From Microvirga arvi (lineage in GTDB: Bacteria > Pseudomonadota > Alphaproteobacteria > Rhizobiales > Beijerinckiaceae), in the NCBI RefSeq assembly GCF_016892765.1, contig NZ_JAFEMD010000025.1, forward strand, positions 1 through 64,000: 64,000 nucleotides of DNA. Direction: 5' to 3'. The notes below the pieces were generated by a model. That model did no database searches. It had not been told where the DNA came from and was given only the letters and a program-made list of their open reading frames with translations. Shown piece after piece: positions 42,107 through 51,984 of this stretch (position 1 is its first letter; every line of letters starts with the position of its first letter). The position numbers and the translations under genes are program-made.

Positions 42107-43492
42107 TCAGTTCGCGACGGATTTGGGCTTTGCGGCCGCATCAGCCTTCTGCGGAGGCTTGGCCTTGGTGTCCGCGGCGGGCTTTGCTGCCGGCTTTGCA
42201 GTGCCTGTCACCGGCTTGACGGTGACGCTGACGCGCGGCTGAGACTTGCCTTTGGCCGCAGCCTTCGCGGGCTCCTTCTCGGTCGCGTTGGCTTCGTCCG
42301 ATGTCTCGTCATCGGTCTGCTTGGCCACGGCCTTGCCCTTCTTGGGAGCCGCCGCCTTCTTGGTCTTGCGAGCTTGCTCGGCGGCGGCTTCCGCGGCAGC
42401 CTGGGCGGCAAGTTCAGCCTCGGACGGCGGATTCAGGCCGATCCAGACACGCTCCGGCTGTACGGCGGCGCGGGGGCCGAGCACGGTGCGGGCCGGCTTC
42501 GAAGCGGCATCCCCTGCAAACGCCATCACTTCGGAGGAGAAGAGGTTCGGAATGTTGCTGTCCGTCTCGGCAACGGCCGGGGCGTCCTCTTCCTGCGGCA
42601 TCGGTCCGCGGCGGTCGCAGATGACGGGACGCATGTCCGGCGGCGTGGCATTGGCTGAGACCGGCAGGGCCGCGAGTTCCGGATTGGTGAAGTTCACTTT
42701 GCTGTTGAAGCCGCGGTCGAACAGCTCGGCCGCCTTGATGGTGCGCTCGTTGGCGGAAGGTGCCCCGAGCACGACCGTAACCAGATGGCGACCGTTGCGG
42801 GTGGCGCTCGCCACTACATTGAAGCCCGACGAGCAGATGAAGCCGGTCTTCATGCCGTCGGCGCCGGGATAGCGGCCGATGAGCCCATTGGTGTTGCGCA
42901 TGATGCGGCGGCCGAACTGGACGGCGCCGATGTCGAAAAGGTTCGCGTGGTCCGGGAATTCCCGCAGAAGCGCACGGGCCAGGATCGCCATGTCGCGGGC
43001 CGTGGTCTGATTGCGCTCGTCGGGCAGTCCGTGGGGGTTGGCGAACCGGCTGCTGACCATCCCGAGCCTCTGGGCATGGGCATTCATCAGCTCCGCGAAG
43101 CCATCAATCGAGCCGCCGATATTCTCCGCAATGGTCGCGGCGATGTCGTTGGCCGACTTGACCATCATGATCTTGAGGGCGTTGTCGAGCCGGATCTCCG
43201 TCCCGGGCTTGAAGCCCATCTTGGACGGGGGCAGCGCGGCAGCACCGTCGGACACGATGAGCAGCGTCTCCATGCTCAACTGGCCGGAGCGCACCTTGTC
43301 GAGGGCGACATAGGCGGTCATCAGCTTGGTGATGGAAGCAGGAAACCAGGGGTCGGTCGCCCTCTCCGCGTGCAGCACGCGGCCGGATTCGACTTCAACG
43401 ACAAGAGCAGGGCCGCCGGCGGCCAGGGCCGAACCGCCCATCAGGGCGGCGAGGGCAAAGGCTGTCACGCGGAGGGCTCGGCTAACGTTCAT
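42107..43492 (-). CDS. D-alanyl-D-alanine carboxypeptidase (DacA-like PBP)
   Basis: Periplasmic class C penicillin-binding protein, 461 aa from ATG 43492 (AAGGAG upstream). A signal peptide ends near ALA-AGG. The serine active-site motif is SITKLM near residue 53, then SAN in VKSANDIAAT near residue 115 and KTG in GMKTGFICSSG near residue 212. The C-terminal 190 residues are low-complexity, rich in Ala, Lys and Pro, and lack the usual amphipathic anchor, so it may bind peptidoglycan through charge. It trims the terminal D-Ala of pentapeptide stems. Confidence 0.93.
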   Translation of the reverse strand: MNVSRALRVTAFALAALMGGSALAAGGPALVVEVESGRVLHAERATDPWFPASITKLMTAYVALDKVRSGQLSMETLLIVSDGAAALPPSKMGFKPGTEIRLDNALKIMMVKSANDIAATIAENIGGSIDGFAELMNAHAQRLGMVSSRFANPHGLPDERNQTTARDMAILARALLREFPDHANLFDIGAVQFGRRIMRNTNGLIGRYPGADGMKTGFICSSGFNVVASATRNGRHLVTVVLGAPSANERTIKAAELFDRGFNSKVNFTNPELAALPVSANATPPDMRPVICDRRGPMPQEEDAPAVAETDSNIPNLFSSEVMAFAGDAASKPARTVLGPRAAVQPERVWIGLNPPSEAELAAQAAAEAAAEQARKTKKAAAPKKGKAVAKQTDDETSDEANATEKEPAKAAAKGKSQPRVSVTVKPVTGTAKPAAKPAADTKAKPPQKADAAAKPKSVAN

Positions 43493-43699
43493 GCGGAACG
43501 ACTCCTTGGCTTCGTTCGACGATAGGAGAGGATGGATCAAGCCCCGCCTGTCAGCTGGGCTATTTTTAGTCCCAAACCTTGGCCTTGGCTAGGTCGGGCG
43601 GTTTGTTGCTTGCTTAAACTCCCCTTCTTAACAAATTCCGTGGCAAGAGAGTGGCAAGAGAAGCGCGGTCTACAAGCGAAGAGCGGTTGAAGGACGATC

Positions 43700-44599
43700 A
43701 TGGGTGCCCTCCTCTGGATTCCAGTAACCTTGGCGGCCGCGGCGGCGCAGACGGGCCGTAATGCCACCCAGCGCCGCCTGACGGAAACCATCGGAACCGT
43801 GGGTGCGACCCAGGTCCGTTTCCTGTACGGCTTTCCCTTCGCGCTGCTGGCCTTGGCCGTGATGAGCCTTGCCACGGGCGAGGTCGTGCCGGGGCCGAAC
43901 GCCACCTTCTTTGCCTATGCCCTCATGGGCGCCGTCACCCAGATCCTCGCCACCGCCCTCATGCTCTCGGCCATGCGGGAGCGCGCCTTCTCGGTGGTCA
44001 CCGCCTATACCAAGACCGAACCGGTGCAGGTGGCCCTGTTCGGGCTTGTGCTCTTAGGCGACCCGCTCACCCCGGCCATGGCCCTGGCCATCGCGGTGGC
44101 GACCGCAGGCGTTCTGCTCATGTCGGTCAAGCCGGGCACCAGCCTGGCCTCCTTCGGCCTGAGGCCGGTTCTCTTCGGTCTCGCCTCGGGCGCCTTCTTC
44201 GCCCTGGCAGCCATCGGCTTTCGCGGCGCAATCCTGTCCCTTGACGAGGGCTCCCCCCTCATCCGGGCCTCCACGACCCTGGTCTGGGGCCTGGGGCTGC
44301 AAACCGCCATCCTCCTGCTTTGGCTCGGCTTCTTCGACCGGAAGGCATTGTTCGCGAGCTTCGCGGCGTGGCGCCCGTCCCTGGGAGCAGGCTTCCTCGG
44401 TGCGCTCGCGTCGCAGTTCTGGTTCATTGGTTTTGCGCTGACCACCGCAGCCAATGTGCGAACTCTGGCCTTGGTGGAGGTATTGATGGCGCAGGCCGTG
44501 TCGCACCGCTTCCTGGCGCAGGCCACCACCAAGCGTGAACTCACCGGAATGCTGTTGATCCTCGGAGGAGTTGCCCTGCTGCTGATATCGCAACGTTAA
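43700..44599 (+). CDS. EamA/DMT family transporter
   Basis: A 299-aa ten-helix membrane protein. Two EamA repeats are visible, beginning MGALLWIPVTLAAAAAQTGRNATQRRL and around SLASFGLRPVLFGLASGAFF. Ends in hydrophobic IILGGVALLL-type helices typical of the family. Divergent from the D,D-carboxypeptidase gene. Substrate unknown; not closely similar in sequence to the other EamA protein here. Confidence 0.88.
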   Translation: MGALLWIPVTLAAAAAQTGRNATQRRLTETIGTVGATQVRFLYGFPFALLALAVMSLATGEVVPGPNATFFAYALMGAVTQILATALMLSAMRERAFSVVTAYTKTEPVQVALFGLVLLGDPLTPAMALAIAVATAGVLLMSVKPGTSLASFGLRPVLFGLASGAFFALAAIGFRGAILSLDEGSPLIRASTTLVWGLGLQTAILLLWLGFFDRKALFASFAAWRPSLGAGFLGALASQFWFIGFALTTAANVRTLALVEVLMAQAVSHRFLAQATTKRELTGMLLILGGVALLLISQR

Positions 44600-44668
44600 C
44601 TTGTCCCTGCGGCAGCTGCGTGATAACGAACAACGTTACATAAATCGTGAACGTATCCTGGATCCCCG

Positions 44669-45823
44669 ATGACCGACGCCGCTGCTCCTGAATCCGTGCA
44701 ACCCGCCTATCGCGTGCTCCAGGTGGGCGATCCGGTTCCGTGGTTCAAACAGAACTCGACCAGCAATCCGAACTTCAGCTTCGACACAGTTGCAGGCCGG
44801 TACATCGTTCTGTGTTTCTACGGCATGGGATCGGACGAAACGGGTCGTGCAACCCTCGCTTCATTTCAGGACGAGCACCGTTCCCTCTTCGACGATGAAA
44901 AGATCGCGCTCTTCGGCGTCAGCGTCGATCCGTCCGACCAATCGGACAATCGGGCCAGGCAGATCGTTCCCGGCATCCGCCACTTCTGGGATTTCGACGG
45001 CACGGTCGGACGGCTTTACGGGGCCTTGCCGCGCAACGTTCAGCCCGGGCAGGGCCCGGTCCCGATCCGTCGCTTCTGGATGGTGCTCAATCCATCCTTG
45101 CGCGTGCGGGCGATCTTCCCGTTCGAGGAGGATGGCAGCGACCGCGAGAGGGTGATGGCCTATCTTCGTGAGCTGCCGCCCGTCAGCCATTATGCAGGGT
45201 TCGAACTCCCGGCTCCCGTCCTCGTCATTCCGGACGTGTTCGAGCCCGAGTTCTGCCGTCACCTGATCAGCCTTTACGAACAGCATGGCGGCGAGGAATC
45301 GGGCTTCATGCGCGAGGTCGACGGCAAGACCGTCGCAGCTCACGACCCGAACCACAAGCGGCGCAAGGACTACACGATCAGCGATCCGAACCTGATCCGG
45401 CAGGTGCAGCACCGCATCATCCGCCGCATCAATCCCGAAATCGAGCGGGTGCATTTCTTCAAGCCGTCCCGCATGGAGCGCTACATCGTCTCCTGCTACG
45501 CGGCGGAGGACGGCGGGCATTTCCGTGCTCACCGGGACAACACGACGAGCGGCACGGCTCACCGCCGCTTTGCGGTCTCGATCAACCTCAACAGCGATTT
45601 CGAAGGCGGCGAGGTCAGCTTCCCGGAATACGGCCCGCGCAGCTACAAGGCGCCGCCCGGCGGCGCCGTAGTGTTCTCCTGTCCGCTGCTGCACGCGGTC
45701 TCCAAAGTCACGAAGGGCCGCCGCTTCGCGTTCCTGCCCTTCCTCTATGACGAGGAGGCTGCGAAGGTGCGCGAGGCGAACAATGCCAAACTTGGCGAGG
45801 GTGTAGGCGCTTACAGGGCTTGA
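44669..45823 (+). CDS. Redoxin-fold / 2-oxoglutarate-Fe(II) dioxygenase fusion
   Basis: A 384-aa two-domain protein. Residues about 15-170 have the peroxiredoxin (AhpC/TSA) pattern: VGDPVPWF, VLCFYGMGSDETGR, FGVSVDPSDQSDNRARQ, and a WMVLNPSLRV strand. The segment 51-75, where the peroxidatic Cys should lie, contains none. Residues about 180-365 form a prolyl-4-hydroxylase-like dioxygenase with HxD at His288/Asp290 and the distal His342 with Lys349/Arg351 to bind 2-oxoglutarate. So this is probably a hydroxylase with a thioredoxin-fold partner domain that has lost peroxidase activity. Substrate unknown. The start has no strong ribosome site. Confidence 0.8.
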   Translation: MTDAAAPESVQPAYRVLQVGDPVPWFKQNSTSNPNFSFDTVAGRYIVLCFYGMGSDETGRATLASFQDEHRSLFDDEKIALFGVSVDPSDQSDNRARQIVPGIRHFWDFDGTVGRLYGALPRNVQPGQGPVPIRRFWMVLNPSLRVRAIFPFEEDGSDRERVMAYLRELPPVSHYAGFELPAPVLVIPDVFEPEFCRHLISLYEQHGGEESGFMREVDGKTVAAHDPNHKRRKDYTISDPNLIRQVQHRIIRRINPEIERVHFFKPSRMERYIVSCYAAEDGGHFRAHRDNTTSGTAHRRFAVSINLNSDFEGGEVSFPEYGPRSYKAPPGGAVVFSCPLLHAVSKVTKGRRFAFLPFLYDEEAAKVREANNAKLGEGVGAYRA

Positions 45824-45830
45824 GATCCGA

Positions 45831-46409
45831 TCAGCGCTCGCCCGCCTTGATCCACTTGTCGACCTTCGGCGGCTCGTAGGCCTGGATGGCTTTGATGAGG
45901 GCGGCAGGCTCGTTCTCGACGATCAGCATGGCGCGGTGGATCGGCTTCACGAAGCCGCGCTCGACCACGTCGTCCAGGAAATCGGTCAGCTTGTCGTAGA
46001 AGCCGCCCGCATTGAGCAATGCGCAGGGCTTGCGGTGATAGCCGAGCTGGGCCCAGGTCCAGACCTCGAACAGCTCCTCGAAGGTGCCCAAGCCTCCGGG
46101 GAGGGCGATGAAGCCGTCGGCAAGCTCCGCCATCAGGGCCTTGCGCTCGTGCATCGAGCCCACCACCCGCAGCTCGCTCAAACCCCGATGGGCGATTTCC
46201 TTGTCCACCAGCGCCTGGGGCATCACGCCGATCACATGGCCGCCTCTTGCCAGAGCCGCATCGGCCACGGCGCCCATGAGGCCGACGGAGGCGCCGCCAT
46301 AGACGAGGTCGATTCCGCTGGTGGCCAGCGTTTTGCCCAAGGCCTGCGCCGTTTCGAAGTAGACGGGATCCTGGCCGGCATTGGAGCCGCAGAAAACGCA
46401 CAGGCGCAT
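45831..46409 (-). CDS. LOG family cytokinin riboside 5'-monophosphate phosphoribohydrolase
   Basis: A 192-aa TIGR00730/LOG protein from ATG 46409 (AAGGA upstream). The nucleotide-binding N terminus is [12 protein letters not shown]; the LOG signature motifs are [10 protein letters not shown] and [13 protein letters not shown]. Such enzymes release cytokinin bases or act as general AMP nucleosidases; the role here is not resolved. It is convergent with the dioxygenase gene, 8 bp from its stop. Confidence 0.9.
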   Translation of the reverse strand: MRLCVFCGSNAGQDPVYFETAQALGKTLATSGIDLVYGGASVGLMGAVADAALARGGHVIGVMPQALVDKEIAHRGLSELRVVGSMHERKALMAELADGFIALPGGLGTFEELFEVWTWAQLGYHRKPCALLNAGGFYDKLTDFLDDVVERGFVKPIHRAMLIVENEPAALIKAIQAYEPPKVDKWIKAGER

Positions 46410-46568
46410 GACGTGTCCTTCCTGATTCGGTTGCCCATCGATGAACGACAGGACGGGGCCCAAGCTCAAGACCTGGACGCAGGCCTGTGCACCGTTTGCC
46501 CGACTTGCTGAATGACCGAAAGAGGGCCACCTTGTGCCTCAACAACCCAATCCTTGAGGAGACATCCA

Positions 46569-47735
46569 ATGACCGCCTGCATCGTCGGCTGGGCCCATAC
46601 CCCCTTCGGCAAGCTCGATGCCGAGACTGTCGAGAGCCTGATCGTCCGCGTGACCAACGAGGCGCTGGAGCATGCCGGCATCGGTCCCGAGGATGTGGAC
46701 GAGGTGGTGCTCGGCCACTTCAATGCCGGCTTCTCTCCGCAGGATTTCACCGCCTCCCTGGTGTTCCAGGCCAGCGACAAGTTCCGCTTCAAGCCGGCGA
46801 CCCGGGTCGAGAATGCGTGCGCCACGGGCTCGGCCGCCGTGCATCAGGCCATCAAGACCATCGAGGCCAAGCGCGCCAAGACGGTGCTGGTGGTGGGCGT
46901 CGAGCAGATGACCCGCACGCCCGGAGCCGAGATCGGCCAGAACCTGCTCAAGGCTTCCTATCTTCCCGAGGATGGCGATACGCCGGGCGGCTTTGCCGGC
47001 GTGTTCGGCAAGATCGCAGGCACTTACTTTCAGCGCCATGGCGACCAGTCCGATGCCCTGGCGCTGATCGCCGCCAAGAACCACAGGAACGGCGTCGACA
47101 ATCCCTATGCGCAGATGCGCAAGGACCTCGGCTTCGATTTCTGCCGCGCCGAGAGCGACAAGAACCCTTACGTCGCCGGTCCCCTGAAGCGCACCGATTG
47201 CTCGCTGGTCTCCGACGGCGCCGCGGCCCTGGTGCTGGCTGACACGGAGACGGCGCTGCGGATGAAGCGCGCGGTCGCCTTCCGCGCCACGGCCCATGCG
47301 CAGGATTTCCTGCCGATGTCGAAGCGCGACATCGTCCAGTTCGAAGGCTGCGCGGAAGCTTGGCGGCGGGCCCTGTCGCAGGCCGGCATTCAGCTGTCCG
47401 ATCTCTCCTTCGTCGAGACCCACGACTGCTTCACCATTGCCGAACTCATCGAATACGAGGCTATGGGCCTGACCCCTCCCGGCCAGGGGGCGGTCGCCGT
47501 CAAGGAAGGCTGGACGAACCGCGACGGCAAGCTGCCGGTGAACCCCTCCGGCGGCCTCAAGGCCAAGGGGCACCCGATCGGCGCCACCGGCGTGTCCATG
47601 CATGCGCTCTCCGCCATGCAGCTCTGCGAGGAGGCCGGCGGAATCCAGGTGAAGAACCCGGTGCTGGGCGGCATCTTCAACATGGGCGGCGCGGCCGTGG
47701 CGAACTACGTCAGCGTGCTTGAGCGGATCAAATAG
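46569..47735 (+). CDS. Thiolase (acetyl-CoA acetyltransferase family)
   Basis: A 388-aa thiolase-fold enzyme from ATG 46569 (GAGGAG upstream). The nucleophilic Cys is in VENACATGSAAVHQA near residue 87, and the C-terminal His is in GLKAKGHPIGATGVSM. The spacing and the acidic VETHDCFTIAELIEYE segment resemble the SCP2/thiolase-like group, members of which act in beta-oxidation or related degradative pathways. A specific substrate cannot be assigned; no other beta-oxidation gene is adjacent. Confidence 0.87.
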   Translation: MTACIVGWAHTPFGKLDAETVESLIVRVTNEALEHAGIGPEDVDEVVLGHFNAGFSPQDFTASLVFQASDKFRFKPATRVENACATGSAAVHQAIKTIEAKRAKTVLVVGVEQMTRTPGAEIGQNLLKASYLPEDGDTPGGFAGVFGKIAGTYFQRHGDQSDALALIAAKNHRNGVDNPYAQMRKDLGFDFCRAESDKNPYVAGPLKRTDCSLVSDGAAALVLADTETALRMKRAVAFRATAHAQDFLPMSKRDIVQFEGCAEAWRRALSQAGIQLSDLSFVETHDCFTIAELIEYEAMGLTPPGQGAVAVKEGWTNRDGKLPVNPSGGLKAKGHPIGATGVSMHALSAMQLCEEAGGIQVKNPVLGGIFNMGGAAVANYVSVLERIK

Positions 47736-47748
47736 CGAGACATTCCTT

Positions 47749-47835
47749 GTCATCACCGGCCGTGTGCCGGTGATCCCGATCAGGGAGGGGTAGCACCTTT
47801 CCAATCGAGATGGCCGGGACAAGCCCGGCCATGAC
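47749..47835. repeat. GTCAT...ATGAC repeat between the thiolase gene and bolA
   Basis: Starts GTCATCACCGGCCGTGTGCC and ends GATGGCCGGGACAAGCCCGG followed by CCATGAC. Same family as 12634; the internal inverted repeats differ. It fills the convergent gap. Confidence 0.85.
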
Positions 47836-47852
47836 GGCTTCAGTGGTTTTCT

Positions 47853-48119
47853 CTACTCTCCCGGCGCCTTGGCCTGGATGGCCAAGGCGTGCAGCCCCCT
47901 GTCGAAGGCGCCTTTCAACGTACCGTTCACGAGGCGGTGACGTTCGATCCGGCTCTTGCCGGAGAAGGCCTCCGATACGATATAAATGTGGAAGTGAGTT
48001 TCACCGCCCTCCCGCCATCCCGCATGGCCGTGATGCTTCTCTGATTCGTCGGTGACGGTCAGTTCGGTCGGCTGCAGGCTCTCCTGCAATGTCTTTGTGA
48101 TCCAGTGGGTGAGGGTCAT
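47853..48119 (-). CDS. BolA family protein
   Basis: An 88-aa BolA domain protein (IbaG/BolA-like). It has the class II KH-like fold with the invariant His-rich motif: SEKHHGHAGWREGGETHFHIYIV, and the C-terminal segment SRIERHRLVNGTLKGAF. BolA proteins bind monothiol glutaredoxin with a [2Fe-2S] cluster, which fits the iron or Fe-S homeostasis role usual in this gene block. ATG 48119 is used; the frame is open further upstream. Confidence 0.92.
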   Translation of the reverse strand: MTLTHWITKTLQESLQPTELTVTDESEKHHGHAGWREGGETHFHIYIVSEAFSGKSRIERHRLVNGTLKGAFDRGLHALAIQAKAPGE

Positions 48120-48208
48120 TCTGATTCGTAAACCTTTTTGAACGGGTCTGCGGCCAAAAGCTCTCAGGCCTTGGCGCAAAGCCTCAAGACACTCATAATC
48201 GCTGAATC

Positions 48209-48838
48209 ATGGATCTCAACTCGCCTCTTTTCGACCGCATCCGCATCAAGTCCTCCTGCGAGGAGCCGCAGGAGACCAAGGGGCCTGTCTGCGACCATCC
48301 CTCCTGCAAGCAGGCAGGGGAGTATCGTGCGCCCAAGGGGCGGGATCGGGAAGGCCAATATTGGCGCTTCTGCCTCCAGCACGTGCGCGAGTACAACGCC
48401 TCGTACAATTATTTCGCGGGCATGTCCGACACGGCCGTGGCGGCCTTCCAGAAGGATGCCATCATCGGCCACCGCCCGACCTGGGCCATGGGCGTGAACG
48501 CCTCCGGGCAGGCCGAGGGGCAGACCGCCAAGGCCGAGCCCCGCGACTGGGAATATCTCGACCCCCTCGGGGTCCTGCGAGGGCAGGACTTCACCCAGGC
48601 GCGGGCGCGCCGAGCGGCTCCTGAGCCGAAGCGGCCGCGCTACACGGGTGCCATGCGCCGAGCCCTCGATATCCTCGGCCTCGACGAGACGGCGGACGGG
48701 CCGGCCATCAAGGCCCAGTACAAGGCTCTGGTGAAACGCTTCCATCCGGATGCCAATGGCGGCGACCGCTCCTTCGAGGAGCGCCTGCGCGACATCATCA
48801 AGGCGCACGACACCCTCAAAAGTGCCGGACTCTGCTAA
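48209..48838 (+). CDS. J domain-containing protein
   Basis: A 209-aa protein. The C-terminal 65 residues are a DnaJ-type J domain, ALDILGLDETADGPAIKAQYKALVKRFHPDANGGD, with the diagnostic HPD. The N-terminal half has a possible zinc site (CDHPSCKQAGEY ... RFCLQH) and no transmembrane segment. Divergent from bolA and followed by cobS, an order widely conserved in alphaproteobacteria. The client is unknown. Confidence 0.9.
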   Translation: MDLNSPLFDRIRIKSSCEEPQETKGPVCDHPSCKQAGEYRAPKGRDREGQYWRFCLQHVREYNASYNYFAGMSDTAVAAFQKDAIIGHRPTWAMGVNASGQAEGQTAKAEPRDWEYLDPLGVLRGQDFTQARARRAAPEPKRPRYTGAMRRALDILGLDETADGPAIKAQYKALVKRFHPDANGGDRSFEERLRDIIKAHDTLKSAGLC

Positions 48839-48954
48839 AAACCATATCCTTTTATGCAGGGCCGATAGGCTGATTAGGAAATTGCGCCATTCCGTCATGG
48901 GGTTTAAGAAGCCCATGACACCTTCACGACACCTATGCGACCAAGAGGCCCCTT

Positions 48955-49944
48955 ATGACGGCACATACCGAGACAGCGACGCTTACGCCTGACATGAAGG
49001 TGTCCGTGCGACAGGTCTTCGGCATCGACTCGGATCTGGAGGTTCCGGCCTTTTCGCAGGCGGAGGAGCACGTTCCCGACCTCGATCCGGATTACCTCTT
49101 CGACCGGGAGACGACGCTTGCCATCCTCGCGGGCTTCGCGCGCAACCGCCGCGTGATGATCACGGGCTATCACGGCACCGGCAAGTCGACCCATATCGAG
49201 CAGGTCGCCGCCCGCCTCAACTGGCCCTGCGTGCGCGTCAACCTGGACAGCCACGTCTCCCGCATCGACCTTGTCGGCAAGGACGCGATCGTGCTCCAGG
49301 AGGGCAAGCAGATCACCGCCTTCCAGGACGGCATCCTGCCCTGGGCCTTGCAGAACAATGTTGCCCTGGTCTTCGACGAATACGATGCCGGCCGTCCGGA
49401 CGTGATGTTCGTGATCCAGCGCGTTCTGGAGCAGTCGGGCAAGCTCACCCTTCTCGACCAGAAGCGCGTGATCCGGCCTCATCCGGCTTTCCGCCTCTTC
49501 GCCACCGCCAACACGGTGGGCCTCGGCGACACGTCCGGCCTCTATCACGGCACGCAGCAGATCAACCAGGGCCAGATGGACCGCTGGTCCATCGTCACCA
49601 CCCTCAACTACCTGCCGCACGACAAGGAGGTGGACATCGTCCTCTCCAAGGCGCGGCACTACCAGGAGGATCCGGCGGGCCGCGACATCGTCAACAAGAT
49701 GGTGCGCGTGGCGGATCTCACCCGCAGCGCCTTCATGAACGGCGACCTCTCGACCGTCATGAGCCCGCGCACGGTGATCACCTGGGCCGAGAACGCCGAG
49801 ATCTTCGGCGACACGGGCTTCGCCTTCCGCGTCACCTTCCTCAACAAGTGCGACGAGCTGGAACGGGCCCTGGTGGCCGAGTTCTACCAGCGCTCCTTCG
49901 GCAAGGAACTGCCGGAGAGCGCCGTGAACATGGTGTTGTCGTAA
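48955..49944 (+). CDS. cobS: Cobaltochelatase subunit CobS
   Basis: AAA+ ATPase subunit of the aerobic cobaltochelatase, 329 aa. Walker A is [15 protein letters not shown] near residue 72, Walker [12 protein letters not shown], and the sensor region [15 protein letters not shown]. With CobT it forms the ring that drives cobalt insertion into hydrogenobyrinic acid a,c-diamide by CobN, which is not in this window. A repeat separates it from cobT. Confidence 0.96.
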   Translation: MTAHTETATLTPDMKVSVRQVFGIDSDLEVPAFSQAEEHVPDLDPDYLFDRETTLAILAGFARNRRVMITGYHGTGKSTHIEQVAARLNWPCVRVNLDSHVSRIDLVGKDAIVLQEGKQITAFQDGILPWALQNNVALVFDEYDAGRPDVMFVIQRVLEQSGKLTLLDQKRVIRPHPAFRLFATANTVGLGDTSGLYHGTQQINQGQMDRWSIVTTLNYLPHDKEVDIVLSKARHYQEDPAGRDIVNKMVRVADLTRSAFMNGDLSTVMSPRTVITWAENAEIFGDTGFAFRVTFLNKCDELERALVAEFYQRSFGKELPESAVNMVLS

Positions 49945-49953
49945 GACGAACCT

Positions 49954-50056
49954 GTCATTCCGGGGCGGCGCAGCCGAGCCCGGAATCCATAACCGCTGCC
50001 GATGCAAGGCTGGATTCCAACCTGTGTTTATGGATCCCCGCCTTCGCGGGGATGAC
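49954..50056. repeat. GTCAT...ATGAC repeat between cobS and cobT
   Basis: Starts GTCATTCCGGGGCGGCGCAG, includes the inverted pair CGGAATCC/GGATTCC, and ends GGATCCCCGCCTTCGCGGGG followed by ATGAC. Longer than the other members (103 bp) and recognisably diverged inside. Confidence 0.8.
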
Positions 50057-50082
50057 AAAAGGCGGGTGTCAGGAGAGGTGAG

Positions 50083-51984
50083 ATGTCCATCTCGAACCGC
50101 AAGCCAGGTGAGAAGAAGGAAGCGCCGGCGGAGCCGCTGAAGCGCTCCATCGCCGGCACCATGAAGGCGATCGCCCGCAAGCCCGATCTCGAGGTCGCCT
50201 TCGCCTCCGACCGCCCGGTGCTCATGGGCCAGGACAAGGCCCGCCTGCCGGAGCCGCCGCGCCGGCTGACCGCGCAGGACGTGGCGATCCTGCGCGGCAA
50301 TGCCGATGCCATGGCCCTGCGCCTCGCCTGCCACGATACCACCCTGCACCGAAGGCTTGCTCCCGAGGGCCAGGCCGCCCGCGCCGTGTTCGATGCGGTC
50401 GAGCAGGCGCGCGTGGAATCCATCGGCTCCCGCCGCATGGCGGGCATCTCCTCCAACATCACGGCGATGCTGGAGGACCGCTATCATCGCGGCGGCAAGT
50501 ACGAGGAGGTCACGGACCGCGCCGATGCGCCGCTCGAGGATGCGCTGGCCCTCATGGTGCGCGAGCGCCTGACGGGGCAAAAGCCGCCCGCGTCGGCGGC
50601 CAAGATCGTCGATCTCTGGCGCGACTTCATCGAGGACCGCGCCGGGCGCGATCTCGATGGATTGCTCAAGAACATCGAGAACCAGCGCAGCTTCGCGCGC
50701 AATGTTCGTGACCTGCTCTCTTCCCTCGACATGGCCGACGATGCGGCCATGGATTCCGAGGACGAGGAGAACGAGGACGAGAACGAATCCGAGCAGCAGG
50801 AGCAGCAGGGCGAGGGTGAATCCGAGCAGGAATCCCAAGGCGACCGCGCCGAGGTGGAGGTCAGCGAGGATTCCAGCGACGAAATGGAGGATGGCTCCGC
50901 GGAGGAGGCCGATGGTCCCTCCGGCGAGCTGCCCGAGGAATCCGAGGAAGCAGAGTCCGAGGATGCCGGCGAATCCTGGCGCCCGCCATCCCGCTCCAAC
51001 GAGGCGCGTGGTCCGGACTACAAGACCTACAGCCAGAAATTCGACGAGATCATCCACGCCGAGGATCTCTGCGATGCGGACGAGCTGACGCGCCTGCGCG
51101 CCTATCTCGATAAGCAGCTCGCGCATCTTCAGGGCGTGGTGGGCCGCTTGGCGAACCGCCTGCAGCGGCGCCTGATGGCGCAGCAGAACCGCTCCTGGGA
51201 GTTCGACCTGGAGGAGGGAACGCTCGATCCCGTGCGCCTGCCGCGCATCATCATGGACCCCTTCCAGCCGCTCTCCTTCAAGCAGGAGCAGGACACGAAC
51301 TTCCGCGACACGGTGGTGACGCTGCTGCTTGACAATTCCGGCTCCATGCGCGGGCGTCCGATCACGGTGGCGGCCACCTGTGCCGACATCCTGGCCCGGA
51401 CGCTCGAGCGCTGCGGCGTGAAGGTCGAGATTCTCGGCTTCACCACCCGCGCCTGGAAGGGCGGGCAGGCCCGCGAGACGTGGCTGCAGGCCGGCAAGCC
51501 GGCCAATCCCGGCCGCCTCAACGATCTGCGCCACATCATCTACAAGTCTGCGGATGCACCCTGGCGGCGCGCGCGCAAGAACCTCGGTTTGATGATGCGC
51601 GAGGGCCTGCTCAAGGAGAATATCGACGGCGAGGCCCTGGATTGGGCGCACAAGCGCCTGCTCGGCCGGCCCGAGCAGCGGCGCATCCTGATGGTGATCT
51701 CGGACGGCGCGCCGGTGGACGACTCGACCCTGTCGGTCAATCCCGGCAATTATCTCGAGCGCCACCTGCGCTTCATCATCGAGGAGATCGAGACCCGCTC
51801 GCCCGTGGAGCTCATCGCCATCGGCATCGGGCACGACGTGACGCGCTACTACCGCCGCGCCGTGACCATCGTCGATGCGGAGGAGCTCGGCGGGGTCATG
51901 ACCGAGAAGCTCGCGGAGCTGTTCGAGGAGAATGCGGGGCCGCCGGCCCGCGGCGCAGCTCCCCGTCGCAGAGCCCACGCTTGA
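50083..51984 (+). CDS. cobT: Cobaltochelatase subunit CobT
   Basis: Second ATPase-ring subunit of cobaltochelatase, 633 aa. The N-terminal region is helical; residues about 220-310 are a strongly acidic, Glu/Ser/Gln-rich linker; the C-terminal part from about residue 400 is a von Willebrand A-type domain with the metal-binding DNSGSM near residue 415. GGAGAGG precedes the ATG. Its stop codon is embedded in the start of the next gene. Confidence 0.95.
   Translation: MSISNRKPGEKKEAPAEPLKRSIAGTMKAIARKPDLEVAFASDRPVLMGQDKARLPEPPRRLTAQDVAILRGNADAMALRLACHDTTLHRRLAPEGQAARAVFDAVEQARVESIGSRRMAGISSNITAMLEDRYHRGGKYEEVTDRADAPLEDALALMVRERLTGQKPPASAAKIVDLWRDFIEDRAGRDLDGLLKNIENQRSFARNVRDLLSSLDMADDAAMDSEDEENEDENESEQQEQQGEGESEQESQGDRAEVEVSEDSSDEMEDGSAEEADGPSGELPEESEEAESEDAGESWRPPSRSNEARGPDYKTYSQKFDEIIHAEDLCDADELTRLRAYLDKQLAHLQGVVGRLANRLQRRLMAQQNRSWEFDLEEGTLDPVRLPRIIMDPFQPLSFKQEQDTNFRDTVVTLLLDNSGSMRGRPITVAATCADILARTLERCGVKVEILGFTTRAWKGGQARETWLQAGKPANPGRLNDLRHIIYKSADAPWRRARKNLGLMMREGLLKENIDGEALDWAHKRLLGRPEQRRILMVISDGAPVDDSTLSVNPGNYLERHLRFIIEEIETRSPVELIAIGIGHDVTRYYRRAVTIVDAEELGGVMTEKLAELFEENAGPPARGAAPRRRAHA

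Noticed and set aside
48904-51978. Opposite-strand open frame of 1024 codons across cobS and cobT
   Set aside because: Same effect of high GC and regular codon use; the plus-strand genes account for this DNA and the antisense product has low-complexity composition.
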